A stretch of DNA of 28,497 bases from Chrysochromulina tobinii (GCA_001275005.1 JWZX01003228.1:1-28497); one strand, 5' to 3'. Counted from the first letter of the stretch, positions 17,136 through 25,705 are shown. Program-made: numbers and translations. Notes: a model not told the origin generated them from the letters alone.

Positions 17136-18872
17136 TCACTGTACCCAGTGCACCACCCCGAGCGCGTGCAGCACATGCAGCAGCATCTCGGTACGTATCC
17201 GGTCCTTGAGCCACATCGAAAAGGCGCTGCGCACCCGCTTGTGGTCCTTGTACCGATCCTTAGCCAGGCTGTGGTCCCACGCAGGCTGCAGGCAGAGCGC
17301 TGGGGATTCGTCATAAAAGTGGAGGTATGTCTTGTCGCCGGATGCGCCATCGCTGTGCAGGCCACTGCCGTACAAATCGACATGCTGGCAGAGGGAGATG
17401 GCGGCGTGCATCGTGTTGCCGCCACTTGAGCGCAGCATGCCGTCGAGCGCTGGCTCGCCGCTCTCGACCCCGACGAAGAAGGAGAATGGGTAGGGCGCCG
17501 AAAGGGTCTGGTTGAGCAGCTGGCTGGTCCTGTACGACGACGCCAACCTGCGGTACTGCATGCACGCACACGTGTGGCGGGCGGGCCCCTTCTCAGCGAG
17601 GGCAGTCGCACACATCGGCACATGCAAGGGGACGCACGGGAGCATGGTTGCGTGCAGCGGCGCTCGAGCGGTTGCAGATCGGGTTCGGGGATGCCTTCGT
17701 ACGTCACAGCACGGGTGTCGATTGTTGTCCTTCATCTCGCGATCCCACCCGTGGCTCCACCAATCGCGAGGGATGACGCACACCTCCTCTGTTGAGACTG
17801 CACGTGCGCCCAAGAGGCAGTTGGTGCGGAAGCTTGTGCGCGTGCCCGCACGTGCCGACTCGATGCGATTCAGCCTCATGAAGAGCCGCACATACCTCGG
17901 CACGTTTCGGTCGTCGTGCGCATAGAACACGTTAGGATGGCTCGGCCTGCTCGGTTGGGCAGCGTTCGAGCGGAACACGGCATCGGCACTGTCAATGTCA
18001 TGACCATGCTGGACCGGGCTGCAGCGTATGTCGTGCCCCGAGCCGACGACTGCGCAACGCTCGAACATGCGCGGCTGCCAGGGTCCAGCATCGCTTGCGG
18101 CAGCGACTGCTCTTGTTGCTGCGGTGGTGGCTGCTCCTGCCGCTCCGTTCACGAGAGATGCCGCGGCGTCGTGCGAGCGATGTAGACTGAGGTTGAGGAG
18201 CCGCCCAAAGTTAGCGACGCGTGCAGCCACGCTTGCAGGATCGCGTTGAGTCTTTTGAAAGCGAGACGCAAAGTGCTTGGCCTTAAGCAGCGCGGCGAGG
18301 CGCGGGTCCGCTGTCGACGTTAGGAAGGGCGTTGCCGCACGCATGGCTTTCCACCATCTGCTGATCTTGAATGTGTCAAATGAGACGCACGCCGTCATCG
18401 TGAAGTTGCCGATGGCCCCACCATGCTGCTGGAAAGCTTCACCCCAGGGCTCGCACATCCTAGATGCTCTCACACGCGCAGATGGTGGCAGACAGATGGT
18501 TAGAACACCGGTGGTGTTGACGGTCGTGACCACGCACGCTTCGCCCACGATTTTGCTGCAAAGCACGTTGCGGTCTGCAAGGTCACGCTCGAGCTGCGCA
18601 GCTGCACGCACGAGAGCTGCTTGTGCGGAGGAGCTGCCTGGCGCTGTCAGCATTTCAACCCACGGTGGTGATGCTCGGCGGAGATTCACACGCCGTCGAA
18701 TGCGGCGAACCGTTGCGCACGTATGGCGCCACGAAGTTGCGTTGGGATGCACACGGTGAGGAGCAGCAGCAGGGTTGAAGGACACCGGCGCTTTCATGTT
18801 AAAATCATCCGACAGAGTGGTTGTGGTCTGTGGCTGTGAATGAAGGCGAGGGCAACCGACCCGGCCGAGCAT
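17136..18872 (-). CDS. GT29 sialyltransferase family protein
   Basis: The 578-residue ORF has the diagnostic sialylmotifs. Motif L (residues 273-306) begins CAVVGSGHDIRCS and continues IDSADAVFRSNAAQ. Motif S (about 479-503) reads MLRSSGGNTMHAAISLCQHV. Motif III is HFYD (518-521). The very short motif is H534-x4-D539, where the family usually has H-x4-E. The enzyme transfers sialic acid or a related keto-sugar from a CMP-sugar in the Golgi, but plant and algal members may use other donors such as CMP-Kdo. The N-terminus lacks the usual signal anchor, so a 5' exon may be missing. The ATG at 18797 (residue 26) has a better context (A at -3) than the one at 18872. It is divergent from the channel gene. 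Confidence 0.85.
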   Translation of the reverse strand: MLGRVGCPRLHSQPQTTTTLSDDFNMKAPVSFNPAAAPHRVHPNATSWRHTCATVRRIRRRVNLRRASPPWVEMLTAPGSSSAQAALVRAAAQLERDLADRNVLCSKIVGEACVVTTVNTTGVLTICLPPSARVRASRMCEPWGEAFQQHGGAIGNFTMTACVSFDTFKISRWWKAMRAATPFLTSTADPRLAALLKAKHFASRFQKTQRDPASVAARVANFGRLLNLSLHRSHDAAASLVNGAAGAATTAATRAVAAASDAGPWQPRMFERCAVVGSGHDIRCSPVQHGHDIDSADAVFRSNAAQPSRPSHPNVFYAHDDRNVPRYVRLFMRLNRIESARAGTRTSFRTNCLLGARAVSTEEVCVIPRDWWSHGWDREMKDNNRHPCCDVRRHPRTRSATARAPLHATMLPCVPLHVPMCATALAEKGPARHTCACMQYRRLASSYRTSQLLNQTLSAPYPFSFFVGVESGEPALDGMLRSSGGNTMHAAISLCQHVDLYGSGLHSDGASGDKTYLHFYDESPALCLQPAWDHSLAKDRYKDHKRVRSAFSMWLKDRIRTEMLLHVLHALGVVHWVQ

Positions 18873-18955
18873 GCATTTACGTTGCTAATGATCATATTTT
18901 TGTTTGGCCGTGCGTCGCTAAAAACAAAACTCTTCAAAAACGAGTTGAAAGTCAC
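18873..18955. promoter_or_regulatory. Short divergent intergenic region
   Basis: An 83-bp gap (158 bp if the sialyltransferase starts at 18797) separates the ATGs of the sialyltransferase (-) and the channel (+). It is locally AT-rich around 18890-18950. The shared promoter is inferred from geometry alone. Confidence 0.3.
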
Positions 18956-21900
18956 ATGCACTTCAAGAGAGCCGCTTTTGACCCCTCGAACTCGTCTCCG
19001 GTGCCGGTGTCTCCGGTGTCTCCAGTGTTGGGTGGCATCAGGAGGCTGTCGGTCTCTTGTTCTTCTCCAACGCTGCCGCCGGTTGGGAAGGCGAGCGATG
19101 CCTCCAGGGCCAGCCCATCGGATGTGCCACCAGCCGCCTGGCAGGACTTTATCGTCTCGCAGCTGGCGCAGCTCGAAGAAAGGCTACATTCACGCTTAGA
19201 TGCGCACCACAATGCACTCGGCAGCAGCGAGGGTGACACCAAATGTGACACTTCCGCACGCTTGTCGGCTGGCGTCCGCAGCAGCACCTCCGAGAGCGCT
19301 TCATCTCCGAGTGCACATCATCAACATCAGCATCCAACAGATGCCGACACGTCCAACAGAGCTGCACCTGATCCGATCTCGGTGCAATCTCGGGCTGCAC
19401 CTGATCCGATCTCGGTCGTGCTCGAGACGGACGACCGGTTGCACTCGATGATCAAGGCGGTGCGCACTGCTCTCGAGGCCAGCTCAGAGTCCATGAGTGT
19501 GCCCAATTATTCGGATTTGGATGAGGCACCCCCCGCCGCGCTCGCCGCAGACGGCTCTCTAAAAAAGTCCAGGTGGGCGCGCGTGTGCCGTTCGTGCTGT
19601 GGGGCCGTGCACCATCCCGAATCGAGCTTCCTCTCGATCTGGAATGTAGGCCTCGCATTCCTGATCATCTACTGCGGGATCGCGGTGCCTCTTGAGATCG
19701 CCTTCGAGGACGACATGGTGCAGGAGATGTGCGGCTACGGCGACTCGCGCATGAAGAAAGGCGAGTGCGGCCCCTTCATTGCGTGGTGGTGGTTCAACAC
19801 GGTCGTCGACCTATGGTTCATCGGCGACATCGCGATCAACTTCCGCACCGGCTACGTGAGAGAGGGCCACTTCTTTTACGACGACTGGCAGGTTTTCATG
19901 CGCTATTTCAGAGGTTCGTTCTTTCAGGACGTCATCGGCTCCGTCCCGCTCAACTTGGTGCTCATCGCAGTCGATCCTGAGTACCCGTATGGGCGCGACG
20001 CGAACGACGCCGAAGCATCGGACGCCGAGGCGTTCGCGCGGCTCAACCGCCTGCTGCGCCTGCTGCGTCTGCTCAAGCTGGCTAAGCTCACGCGCCTGAC
20101 CAAGCTCTCCAAGTCGTTCGAGAACGTCGAGCAGGTGTTCAAGTTCAACGCGGGCCTCATGCGCATCATCACGCTTGTGCTCGTCTCCCTCTTCATCTGC
20201 CACTGGTTCGGCTGCCTCTGGTGGATGATCGCCGACCTCGAGTTGGAAAACGAGGCGCTCGATTCGAAATGGTTCACGGGCGAGAGTAAGTGGGGCCCTG
20301 CCGTCTGGCTCAAGAACGCGCCAGACTTTGGCCTCAAGTATGTGCATGCTTTCTATTGGGGTGCCGGGATGGCGACCTCCATGGTGCCAAGCGAGGTGGA
20401 TCCTGTCACCAAGCTCGAGGTGCTGGTGACCACCTTCACGCTATTCTTCGGCCTGATGCTCAATGCCTTCGTCATCTCGTCGTTAGCCTCCGCCGTCGCA
20501 TCAATGGACAGCAAGAAGGAGCTCGCGGGCGCGCAGCTCGACAGCATCCGCAGTTATCTGATCGTCAAAGAAGTGCCCGTCGCGCTGCGAAACAGCATCA
20601 TCGAGTATTACGAGTACCTCTTTACCTCTTCACATGGGACGCAAGCGCTCCAAAAGAGCGTCTTCGATGGCGTTCCGCTCCATCTCGCGGCGCAGCTCGC
20701 GCTCTCCATCAACCGCAGGCTTGCGACGCGCTGCACCTTCTTCCGTGACGTGTCGAATGAGTCGCTGCTGCACCTGGTGGGCGAGATGAAGCCCATCGTC
20801 TTCACACCCCGCCAGCAGATCTACCTCGAGGGCGAGCCGCTTACACAGGTGTACTTTATCAACCGTGGCTTGGTGCAGCTGACACGCAAGGGCGAGGCGA
20901 TCGGCATGCTCGGAAATAACGAGAACTTTGGGCTGGACGATTACGTGCGCGCGTGCGAGGCGCACGGGTCGCATTTCCTACGGGAGCCCGCTCAGACGAG
21001 TCACTCCGCGAGAACCATGACCTACTGCGATGTGATGATCCTCACAATTGAGGAGCTGACCGGCGCACTCGCCCACGACTCCGTGTGGCGTGACCGGCTC
21101 GACCACCTCCATGCTGAGCGGGCAAACGGAGCCGCGTCGGAGCCCAAAGCCAAGCGCTGGCGGCTATCTTTGAGCTTTTCGAAGAAGAAGATTGGCCTCT
21201 CGAAGAAATCGGGCATCACGCCGAGCATGTCGCACACGAAGGCCTTCAACTTGCTGGATAAGGACGTCAGCGGCAGCATCTCCGTAGGCGAGCTCAAGTC
21301 GGCGCTCGTCAAGGAGGGCCTCTCGGAGGTGTCTGAGGCAGAGATCCAGAGCCTCATCGACCAGGTCGATGTCAATGGCGACGGCGAGCTGCAGCTCGAT
21401 GAGTTTGAGATTTTCTGGGAGCTCTTCCAGGCCAGCTGTAACGAGGCAGCAGCGCCCAAGCAGACCACGGCTCGGTCGCGGGCAGCATCGCTTAGAACCG
21501 ACGGGGCCCCAACCCGCGAGCGCATTTTCCTCTCGAAGATATCGGGCATCACGCCGAGCATGTCGCACACGAAGGCCTTCAACTTGCTAGATAAGGACGT
21601 CAGCGGCAGCATCTCCGTAAGCGAGCTCAAGTCGGCGCTCGTCAAGGAGGGCCTCTCGGAGGTGTCTGAGGCAGAGATCCAGAGCCTCATCGACCAGGTC
21701 GATGCCAATGGCGACGGCGAGCTGCAGCCGGATGAGTTTGAGATTTTCTGGGAGCTCTTCCAGGCCAGCTGTAACGAGGCAGCAGCGCCCAAGCAGACCA
21801 CGGCTCGGTCGCGGGCGGCATCGCTTAGAACCGATGGGCCCCCAACCCGCGAGCGCAACCACTCGAAGTATCCGGCTCTGGGGCGACCGGTTTTGATGAA

Positions 21901-21970
21901 AATTCCAGGTACTGCGACGCACCGGGCAGAGGAGCCCAAGAAGTCGAGCAAGAGCATGGAATGGTTCTGA
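18956..21970 (+). CDS. CNG/KCNH-like channel, atypical pore, four EF-hands
   Basis: The 1004-residue protein starts at the first ATG in frame (18956); the frame upstream is open but has no ATG. The N-terminal 200 residues are Ser/Pro-rich. S1 is near residue 230, S2 is a classic FNTVVDLWFIGDIAINFRTG, and S4 (RLLRLLRLLKLAKLTRLTKL, about residues 365-385) has a basic residue at most third positions. The pore loop is FYWGAGMATSMVPSEVDP (20351-20404), so the K+ filter GYGD is replaced by V-P-S-E. S6, a C-linker and a cyclic-nucleotide-binding-like beta roll (about 595-710) follow, but its phosphate cassette lacks the FGE glutamate and the Arg-Ala/Thr pair. The tail carries two tandem EF-hand pairs with canonical loops such as DKDVSGSISVGE. 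I infer a plasma-membrane or ciliary cation channel gated by voltage and calcium. Confidence 0.88.
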   Translation: MHFKRAAFDPSNSSPVPVSPVSPVLGGIRRLSVSCSSPTLPPVGKASDASRASPSDVPPAAWQDFIVSQLAQLEERLHSRLDAHHNALGSSEGDTKCDTSARLSAGVRSSTSESASSPSAHHQHQHPTDADTSNRAAPDPISVQSRAAPDPISVVLETDDRLHSMIKAVRTALEASSESMSVPNYSDLDEAPPAALAADGSLKKSRWARVCRSCCGAVHHPESSFLSIWNVGLAFLIIYCGIAVPLEIAFEDDMVQEMCGYGDSRMKKGECGPFIAWWWFNTVVDLWFIGDIAINFRTGYVREGHFFYDDWQVFMRYFRGSFFQDVIGSVPLNLVLIAVDPEYPYGRDANDAEASDAEAFARLNRLLRLLRLLKLAKLTRLTKLSKSFENVEQVFKFNAGLMRIITLVLVSLFICHWFGCLWWMIADLELENEALDSKWFTGESKWGPAVWLKNAPDFGLKYVHAFYWGAGMATSMVPSEVDPVTKLEVLVTTFTLFFGLMLNAFVISSLASAVASMDSKKELAGAQLDSIRSYLIVKEVPVALRNSIIEYYEYLFTSSHGTQALQKSVFDGVPLHLAAQLALSINRRLATRCTFFRDVSNESLLHLVGEMKPIVFTPRQQIYLEGEPLTQVYFINRGLVQLTRKGEAIGMLGNNENFGLDDYVRACEAHGSHFLREPAQTSHSARTMTYCDVMILTIEELTGALAHDSVWRDRLDHLHAERANGAASEPKAKRWRLSLSFSKKKIGLSKKSGITPSMSHTKAFNLLDKDVSGSISVGELKSALVKEGLSEVSEAEIQSLIDQVDVNGDGELQLDEFEIFWELFQASCNEAAAPKQTTARSRAASLRTDGAPTRERIFLSKISGITPSMSHTKAFNLLDKDVSGSISVSELKSALVKEGLSEVSEAEIQSLIDQVDANGDGELQPDEFEIFWELFQASCNEAAAPKQTTARSRAASLRTDGPPTRERNHSKYPALGRPVLMKIPGTATHRAEEPKKSSKSMEWF
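19361..19416 (+). repeat. 33-bp-period tandem duplication
   Basis: The 23-base blocks 19361-19383 and 19394-19416 are identical. The in-frame duplication repeats RAAPDPISV in the disordered N-terminus of the channel. Confidence 0.85.
21196..21857 (+). repeat. 333-bp tandem duplication of EF-hand pair
   Basis: The unit 21196-21524 is repeated at 21529-21857, an offset of exactly 333 bp (111 codons). Across the EF-hand part the copies differ at only a few codons: VGEL/VSEL, DVNG/DANG, LQLDE/LQPDE, and GAPTRER/GPPTRER in the linker. Each unit has two EF-hand loops and a Lys/Arg/Ser-rich linker. The near identity implies a recent event or ongoing gene conversion. Confidence 0.95.
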
Positions 21971-22230
21971 GGCTTTCGGAGGCATGCGGCCATGCTGCAT
22001 GCATGCTCCGCCTGATCACGCTTCACGGGCCCCAAATCCCCGTACATGTACTCGAGTAGATTCGAGATTCGAATCCCGAGTGGACCCGAGACGCTACAGG
22101 TAACCGAGACGTTAATAAGCTTGGCTGATGTGTTTTCTGTGATAAGAACAGCGTGCCTCCTCGGCGGCTCCGGTCTAGCATGCGGTCTAGACGCGACACT
22201 CCGATGACTCGACAGTCTCCTGTCTAGGCT
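21971..22230. other. Convergent intergenic region, TCTAG cluster
   Basis: A 260-bp gap between the 3' ends of the channel and LRR genes. Five copies of TCTAG lie at 22174, 22186, 22223, 22230 and 22241, the last ones running into the end of the LRR coding region. No gene was recognised. Confidence 0.5.
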
Positions 22231-24384
22231 CTAGCGTATGTCTAGCGCGGTGCGCGGATCCGCACCCACCACGATGCCAGGCAAGCCTGGCAGTGGTCGC
22301 GTGGGCAGCCGTGAGAACGGCGACGCTCGGAGCTTGAGCAGCGTCGCCTCATCATATCGAATGGGCGCCGCTGCTTTGGCTGCTGCGCGTTCGCGCGTCG
22401 CGATGAGCGCCTGGAACCTGGTGAGCGCCTCGCTGGCCTGCTTGGAAGCCTCCGCTGCGAGCTGTCTGGGCGGCAGGGTGCCCTGCTGCTGGCCGCTGAT
22501 GGCGCAGCCATCGAGCTCAATGACCCGAAGCGCCGTGAGGGCTCGTAGAGGCGTGAGTGCGTGCGCGGTGAGCTTTGGCACCCGGTTCATCCGTAGCGTG
22601 TGGAGCGATCGGTGGAGCGTGCGCAGCGCATCGACGCCCGCATCGGTGAGGTTGGGATTGCCCGAGACATCGAGCACACGAAGGCAGGGGCAGAGCGCTA
22701 CCCACTCCAGAAACTCATCCCCACTGCCGGTCTCGGCTGCGTCGAGCTCACAAAGTAACGGCAAGCCCCTCGGCCGAGCGCTCACCACAACGCGAACGAG
22801 CGCCCCGAGCCCCCGCAGCTGCAGCGCCTGCAGACTCGAAGTGGAGCGCAGTATGGCCATCTGCGCGAGGTCACTGCATGCGAGCAGGCGCTCGTCTTGG
22901 AGGAAGCGGCAGCCGTTGGCTGAGAGGCGCTGGAGCGCCGGCATCGCCCACGGATCGGCTGACCAGCCTGCGGGCCAGTCCGCACCGATGGGTGCGCCCG
23001 GGCTGGCATATGTAGATGTGGGAGGGTCCGCAAGTGCCATGCCCGAACCCCCCGCTGAGCCCTCCACTTCGTCCTCTTTGTCCTCCTCTTCCTCCTCGTC
23101 CTCCTCGTCCTCGCCCCATGCCCCCGCCTCCTCCTCCCACGACGCCACCGCCAGCTCGTTTGACGCCTCCAGCTCTGTCACACCATCACGGTAACCCTTG
23201 CGGCACCGCTGCGTGACTCGCCGCCTCTGCTCCTGCACGAGCGCGGCGCCATCGAGCTCGCCGAAGTCCAGTCGAACGCCCTGCCCTTGCGGGCCGAGCA
23301 TCGTGGTGAGCGTTGTAGGCGGAGGCAGGCGAGTACTGTCCACGTCACGCGCAGGTCGCAACCCATCGAGCCGCAGCTCGTGCAGCCGGCGCGCGTGGGA
23401 GACGGCCTCGAACGCCGCGAGCGCCGCGGCGCCGCCGTGCACGCGCGCCTCTCTCACATCGAGAGCCCGCAGTGCTGGAAGGTCGCAAGCAGCTCTTAGG
23501 TCGGCAGCACTCAGCTCGAGGCCGGACAAGGAGAGCTTTCGCACCCGACGGAGCAGCGGCAGGAAGCCGGCAGAGCTCCCCGGCTCGATCTGTGTGCACC
23601 CGCCCAGCCGCAGCTCCGTCAGCCTGCTGCTCAGCCCGAGAGCGATCATCTGCGCGCCGTCGCCGCTCACGCGACTCAAACTCAAATCCAGAACGGTGAG
23701 CGATCCCAGCCCCATCGAAGCCATCGCAGCGTCGTCGTCGGCGAGCGAGCCGCTCAGCCGCAGCGCACATAGCCGCCTGCCCGATGGGACGCTGGTGCAG
23801 CTGCTCGGCTCCGAGCACAGGAGCGCCGCCGCGGCGGCATCCAGTGCATTGCCAGTCAGATCCAGATCCGTGAGGTCTGGTAGGCGCAGCAGCGGCCGCG
23901 CACCCTCGGCGTCGAGAGCGAGGGCACAATCGATGAGGCGCAGCCGCCGTAGCGAGGCGATGCAGCACAGCTGCGCGATGCCGCCGGCACCGAGGGACGT
24001 GCAGGCGTGCACGCTCAAGTCGAGTAGACTATGTCTGAAAGAACACAAGCACGCCAAGTGTCCGGCTCCCACTTGAGTGATCCTGGCATCTCGAAGGACA
24101 AGGCGCGTGAGGCGCTGTATGCCGCCTCCGAAGATCTCGACTGCAGCGTCATCGGAGAGCCGGTGCAAGCGTAGCCGATTCAGGTGATCACCATACCAGA
24201 GGCGTAGCAGGTCGATCGGAGGCCACAAGTGTCCTGCATCCTGCAAAAGGCGCTCAGCTACCTCGAGCAGCAGCCACTCGGCGTCGTCGGTGGGTAGCGA
24301 GGCAACCGACTGAGGCGGATGCGAGAGAAATCGGTCTCGAAGAGCACGGAGCGCGAGCTTGCGGAGTGGCGTCACTGTTTCCAT
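22231..24384 (-). CDS. Leucine-rich-repeat protein with acidic linker
   Basis: A 717-residue intronless ORF that starts METVTPLRKLALRALRDRFL. A short helical N-terminus (residues 1-70) could be F-box-like or similar to the ZYG11/ZER1 entry region, but I cannot prove it. LRRs follow in two blocks, about 75-345 and 460-640, with repeats such as LPDLTDLDLTGNALD and PCLRVLDVSGNPNLTDAGVD. The second is the cysteine-type LRR pattern of AMN1/F-box proteins. An acidic linker of Glu/Asp runs (near residues 418-448) separates the blocks. LRR proteins of this kind usually act in protein-protein binding, often as substrate adaptors of ubiquitin ligases; this is inference. No signal peptide or membrane segment is seen. 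It is divergent from the region at 24501. Confidence 0.75.
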   Translation of the reverse strand: METVTPLRKLALRALRDRFLSHPPQSVASLPTDDAEWLLLEVAERLLQDAGHLWPPIDLLRLWYGDHLNRLRLHRLSDDAAVEIFGGGIQRLTRLVLRDARITQVGAGHLACLCSFRHSLLDLSVHACTSLGAGGIAQLCCIASLRRLRLIDCALALDAEGARPLLRLPDLTDLDLTGNALDAAAAALLCSEPSSCTSVPSGRRLCALRLSGSLADDDAAMASMGLGSLTVLDLSLSRVSGDGAQMIALGLSSRLTELRLGGCTQIEPGSSAGFLPLLRRVRKLSLSGLELSAADLRAACDLPALRALDVREARVHGGAAALAAFEAVSHARRLHELRLDGLRPARDVDSTRLPPPTTLTTMLGPQGQGVRLDFGELDGAALVQEQRRRVTQRCRKGYRDGVTELEASNELAVASWEEEAGAWGEDEEDEEEEEDKEDEVEGSAGGSGMALADPPTSTYASPGAPIGADWPAGWSADPWAMPALQRLSANGCRFLQDERLLACSDLAQMAILRSTSSLQALQLRGLGALVRVVVSARPRGLPLLCELDAAETGSGDEFLEWVALCPCLRVLDVSGNPNLTDAGVDALRTLHRSLHTLRMNRVPKLTAHALTPLRALTALRVIELDGCAISGQQQGTLPPRQLAAEASKQASEALTRFQALIATRERAAAKAAAPIRYDEATLLKLRASPFSRLPTRPLPGLPGIVVGADPRTALDIR

Positions 24385-24500
24385 CGTGTGTGTGCCTCGC
24401 GCGCGTCCTGCGCTGCGCGCCGTTTCCGAGCACTTGCGTCCCGGACTCCGGTTGGTGCGCCGAAACTCATTGAATTTCCAGTTGTTCAGTACACAAGCAG

Positions 24501-24998
24501 ATGGCCTCTAAGGATGATGTCCTCCGCACAATGGAAGCTGAGCGCAATTGCTTGGCCGATCGAGTGTACCAAGAACGTTACCAAAGTAAGGCTACGCGCC
24601 TACGCCTGGGCTCTACATGCAGATGCAGGCAGATTCGAAGCTCACCAGGAATGCTCAGAAATCCAAGGAGGAGGTGAATGAGCTCGAGCGCTCCAAGCAG
24701 GCTGCTGCAAACATCTTAGGGCCAGCACAGATGCCTCACGCCCTCTTGCTCCTCCAAAGCAAAAATGGCACCGAAGAGAAGGGCAAGTCCAAGAGGATGA
24801 AGGGCCAGCAAGTGGATGGCCATGCTGGTGACCCAGGCTCAAAGGACTTCCCAGAGTCGGACAGAAGAGCCTACCAGCTTGCTGTATCCAAGGTACTTCT
24901 CGGAGAAGACGTCACCATGATCGGTGAGATGATGAGCAAGGGGAAGCGCACCTACTACGCAGACGGCTCCAACACCATGATCCTCCTGGGCACAAATG
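24501..24998 (+). CDS. Putative coiled-coil 5' exons of a multi-exon gene
   Basis: This is a tentative model. The ATG at 24501 opens MASKDDVLRTMEAERNCLAD, a charged amphipathic helix, up to a GTAAG donor at 24586. A 47-bp intron (24586-24632, ending GGCAG) would join it in phase 1 to the open frame 24633-24998, whose first part continues the helix (SKEEVNELERSKQAAANI). The rest is Lys/Gly-rich, with a possible ordered block around FPESDRRAYQLAVSKVLLG. A GTATGT donor at 24999 and an AATTCAAG acceptor near 25048 could define the next intron, but the frame downstream is broken by a TGA at 25204. It may be the start of the HMG-box-like gene at 25207, or part of a decaying locus. Confidence 0.35.
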
Positions 24999-25206
24999 GT
25001 ATGTCGCACTATGAAGATAAGTTCCTTTCCACTGACCACTAATTCAAGGCCGGCACAGACCCACAATGAGGCTGAAAACCTACAGACAGGCTGGGTGCAG
25101 AAGAAACTTTTTCTCCAAGTGGGAGGCACTAGCATCTCCCGCGGCCGAGCAGCATCGGATGAGAACATTGTGGACGAGCGCGCGCGCGCCAAGTTATCTT
25201 GTCTGA

Positions 25207-25686
25207 ATGGTTCTCCGCTCTGTTTTGGAACTTGGGGCAACTGGAAGAACATGTGCTTGGCCTGCCGCCAGGACGATTCTGTTTTCGAACGCGATCCGTG
25301 CTTGGCGCTTGGCGAAGGAGATGTCTGAGGTGGACATGCTCGAGCTGGATGCTCCGGTCCACGAGAGGACCGAGCAGAAACAGGCGACCAAGGCCAAGTG
25401 GGATCAGATGTGCGCGGAGGAGAAGGCACCCTTCCAGGAGAAGGAGGCAGAGTCAAAGGTGACATACCAGCGCGATCGCACGGCGTACGAGGCGGCGGGC
25501 GGCGACGATGCTAGGGACAACAAGGATGATCGCGGCTTCGGAGGACCACCAGCGGTCGGCCCCCCAGCGGTCACGCACGGCACAACCCAGAACTTAAACC
25601 GTTACCTCCGACCCGCCGATGAACGAACGTCCACCCCCTGCCAAGGGGGAGTTCTTGCCGCCCGAACGATGATGCGTACCTGGTGA
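25207..25686 (+). CDS. HMG-box-like fragment, probably exon or pseudogene
   Basis: The frame contains ILFSNAIRAWRLAKEM and then KWDQMCAEEKAPFQEKEAES followed by KVTYQRDRTAYEAAG. The second part matches the last helix of an HMG box (W, then EEKxPFxxKAxxDKxxYxxxxxAY in the family). HMG boxes bind DNA minor grooves. The beginning of the box is poorly conserved, and the ATG at 25207 lies directly after an in-frame TGA at 25204, so it is not a convincing start. The frame stops at a TGA (25684-25686) that sits exactly on the junction of a 21-bp tandem duplication. Beyond it the same frame stays open to 26106. I cannot decide between a real multi-exon gene and a pseudogene. Confidence 0.4.
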   Translation: MVLRSVLELGATGRTCAWPAARTILFSNAIRAWRLAKEMSEVDMLELDAPVHERTEQKQATKAKWDQMCAEEKAPFQEKEAESKVTYQRDRTAYEAAGGDDARDNKDDRGFGGPPAVGPPAVTHGTTQNLNRYLRPADERTSTPCQGGVLAARTMMRTW

Positions 25687-25705
25687 ACGATGATGCGTAC
25701 CTGGT
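25664..25705 (+). repeat. Perfect 21-bp tandem duplication creating a stop
   Basis: The blocks 25664-25684 and 25685-25705 are identical (GAACGATGATGCGTACCTGG plus T). Read in the HMG-like frame, the junction produces TGG-TGA. With a single copy the frame reads TGG-TGC and continues for about 130 codons. Confidence 0.9.

Noticed and set aside
18821-18955. Extra 45 residues at the channel N-terminus
   Set aside because: This extension begins at TTG, not ATG, and has no in-frame ATG until 18956.
22055-22090. tRNA-like GATTCGAATCCCG (T-loop/B-box resemblance)
   Set aside because: No matching acceptor stem, A box or cloverleaf could be drawn around it.
22238-24076. Two long + strand ORFs (318 and 292 codons)
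   Set aside because: They are antisense to the LRR gene and have Ser/Ala/Arg-rich composition without domain motifs, while the - strand shows regular LRRs.
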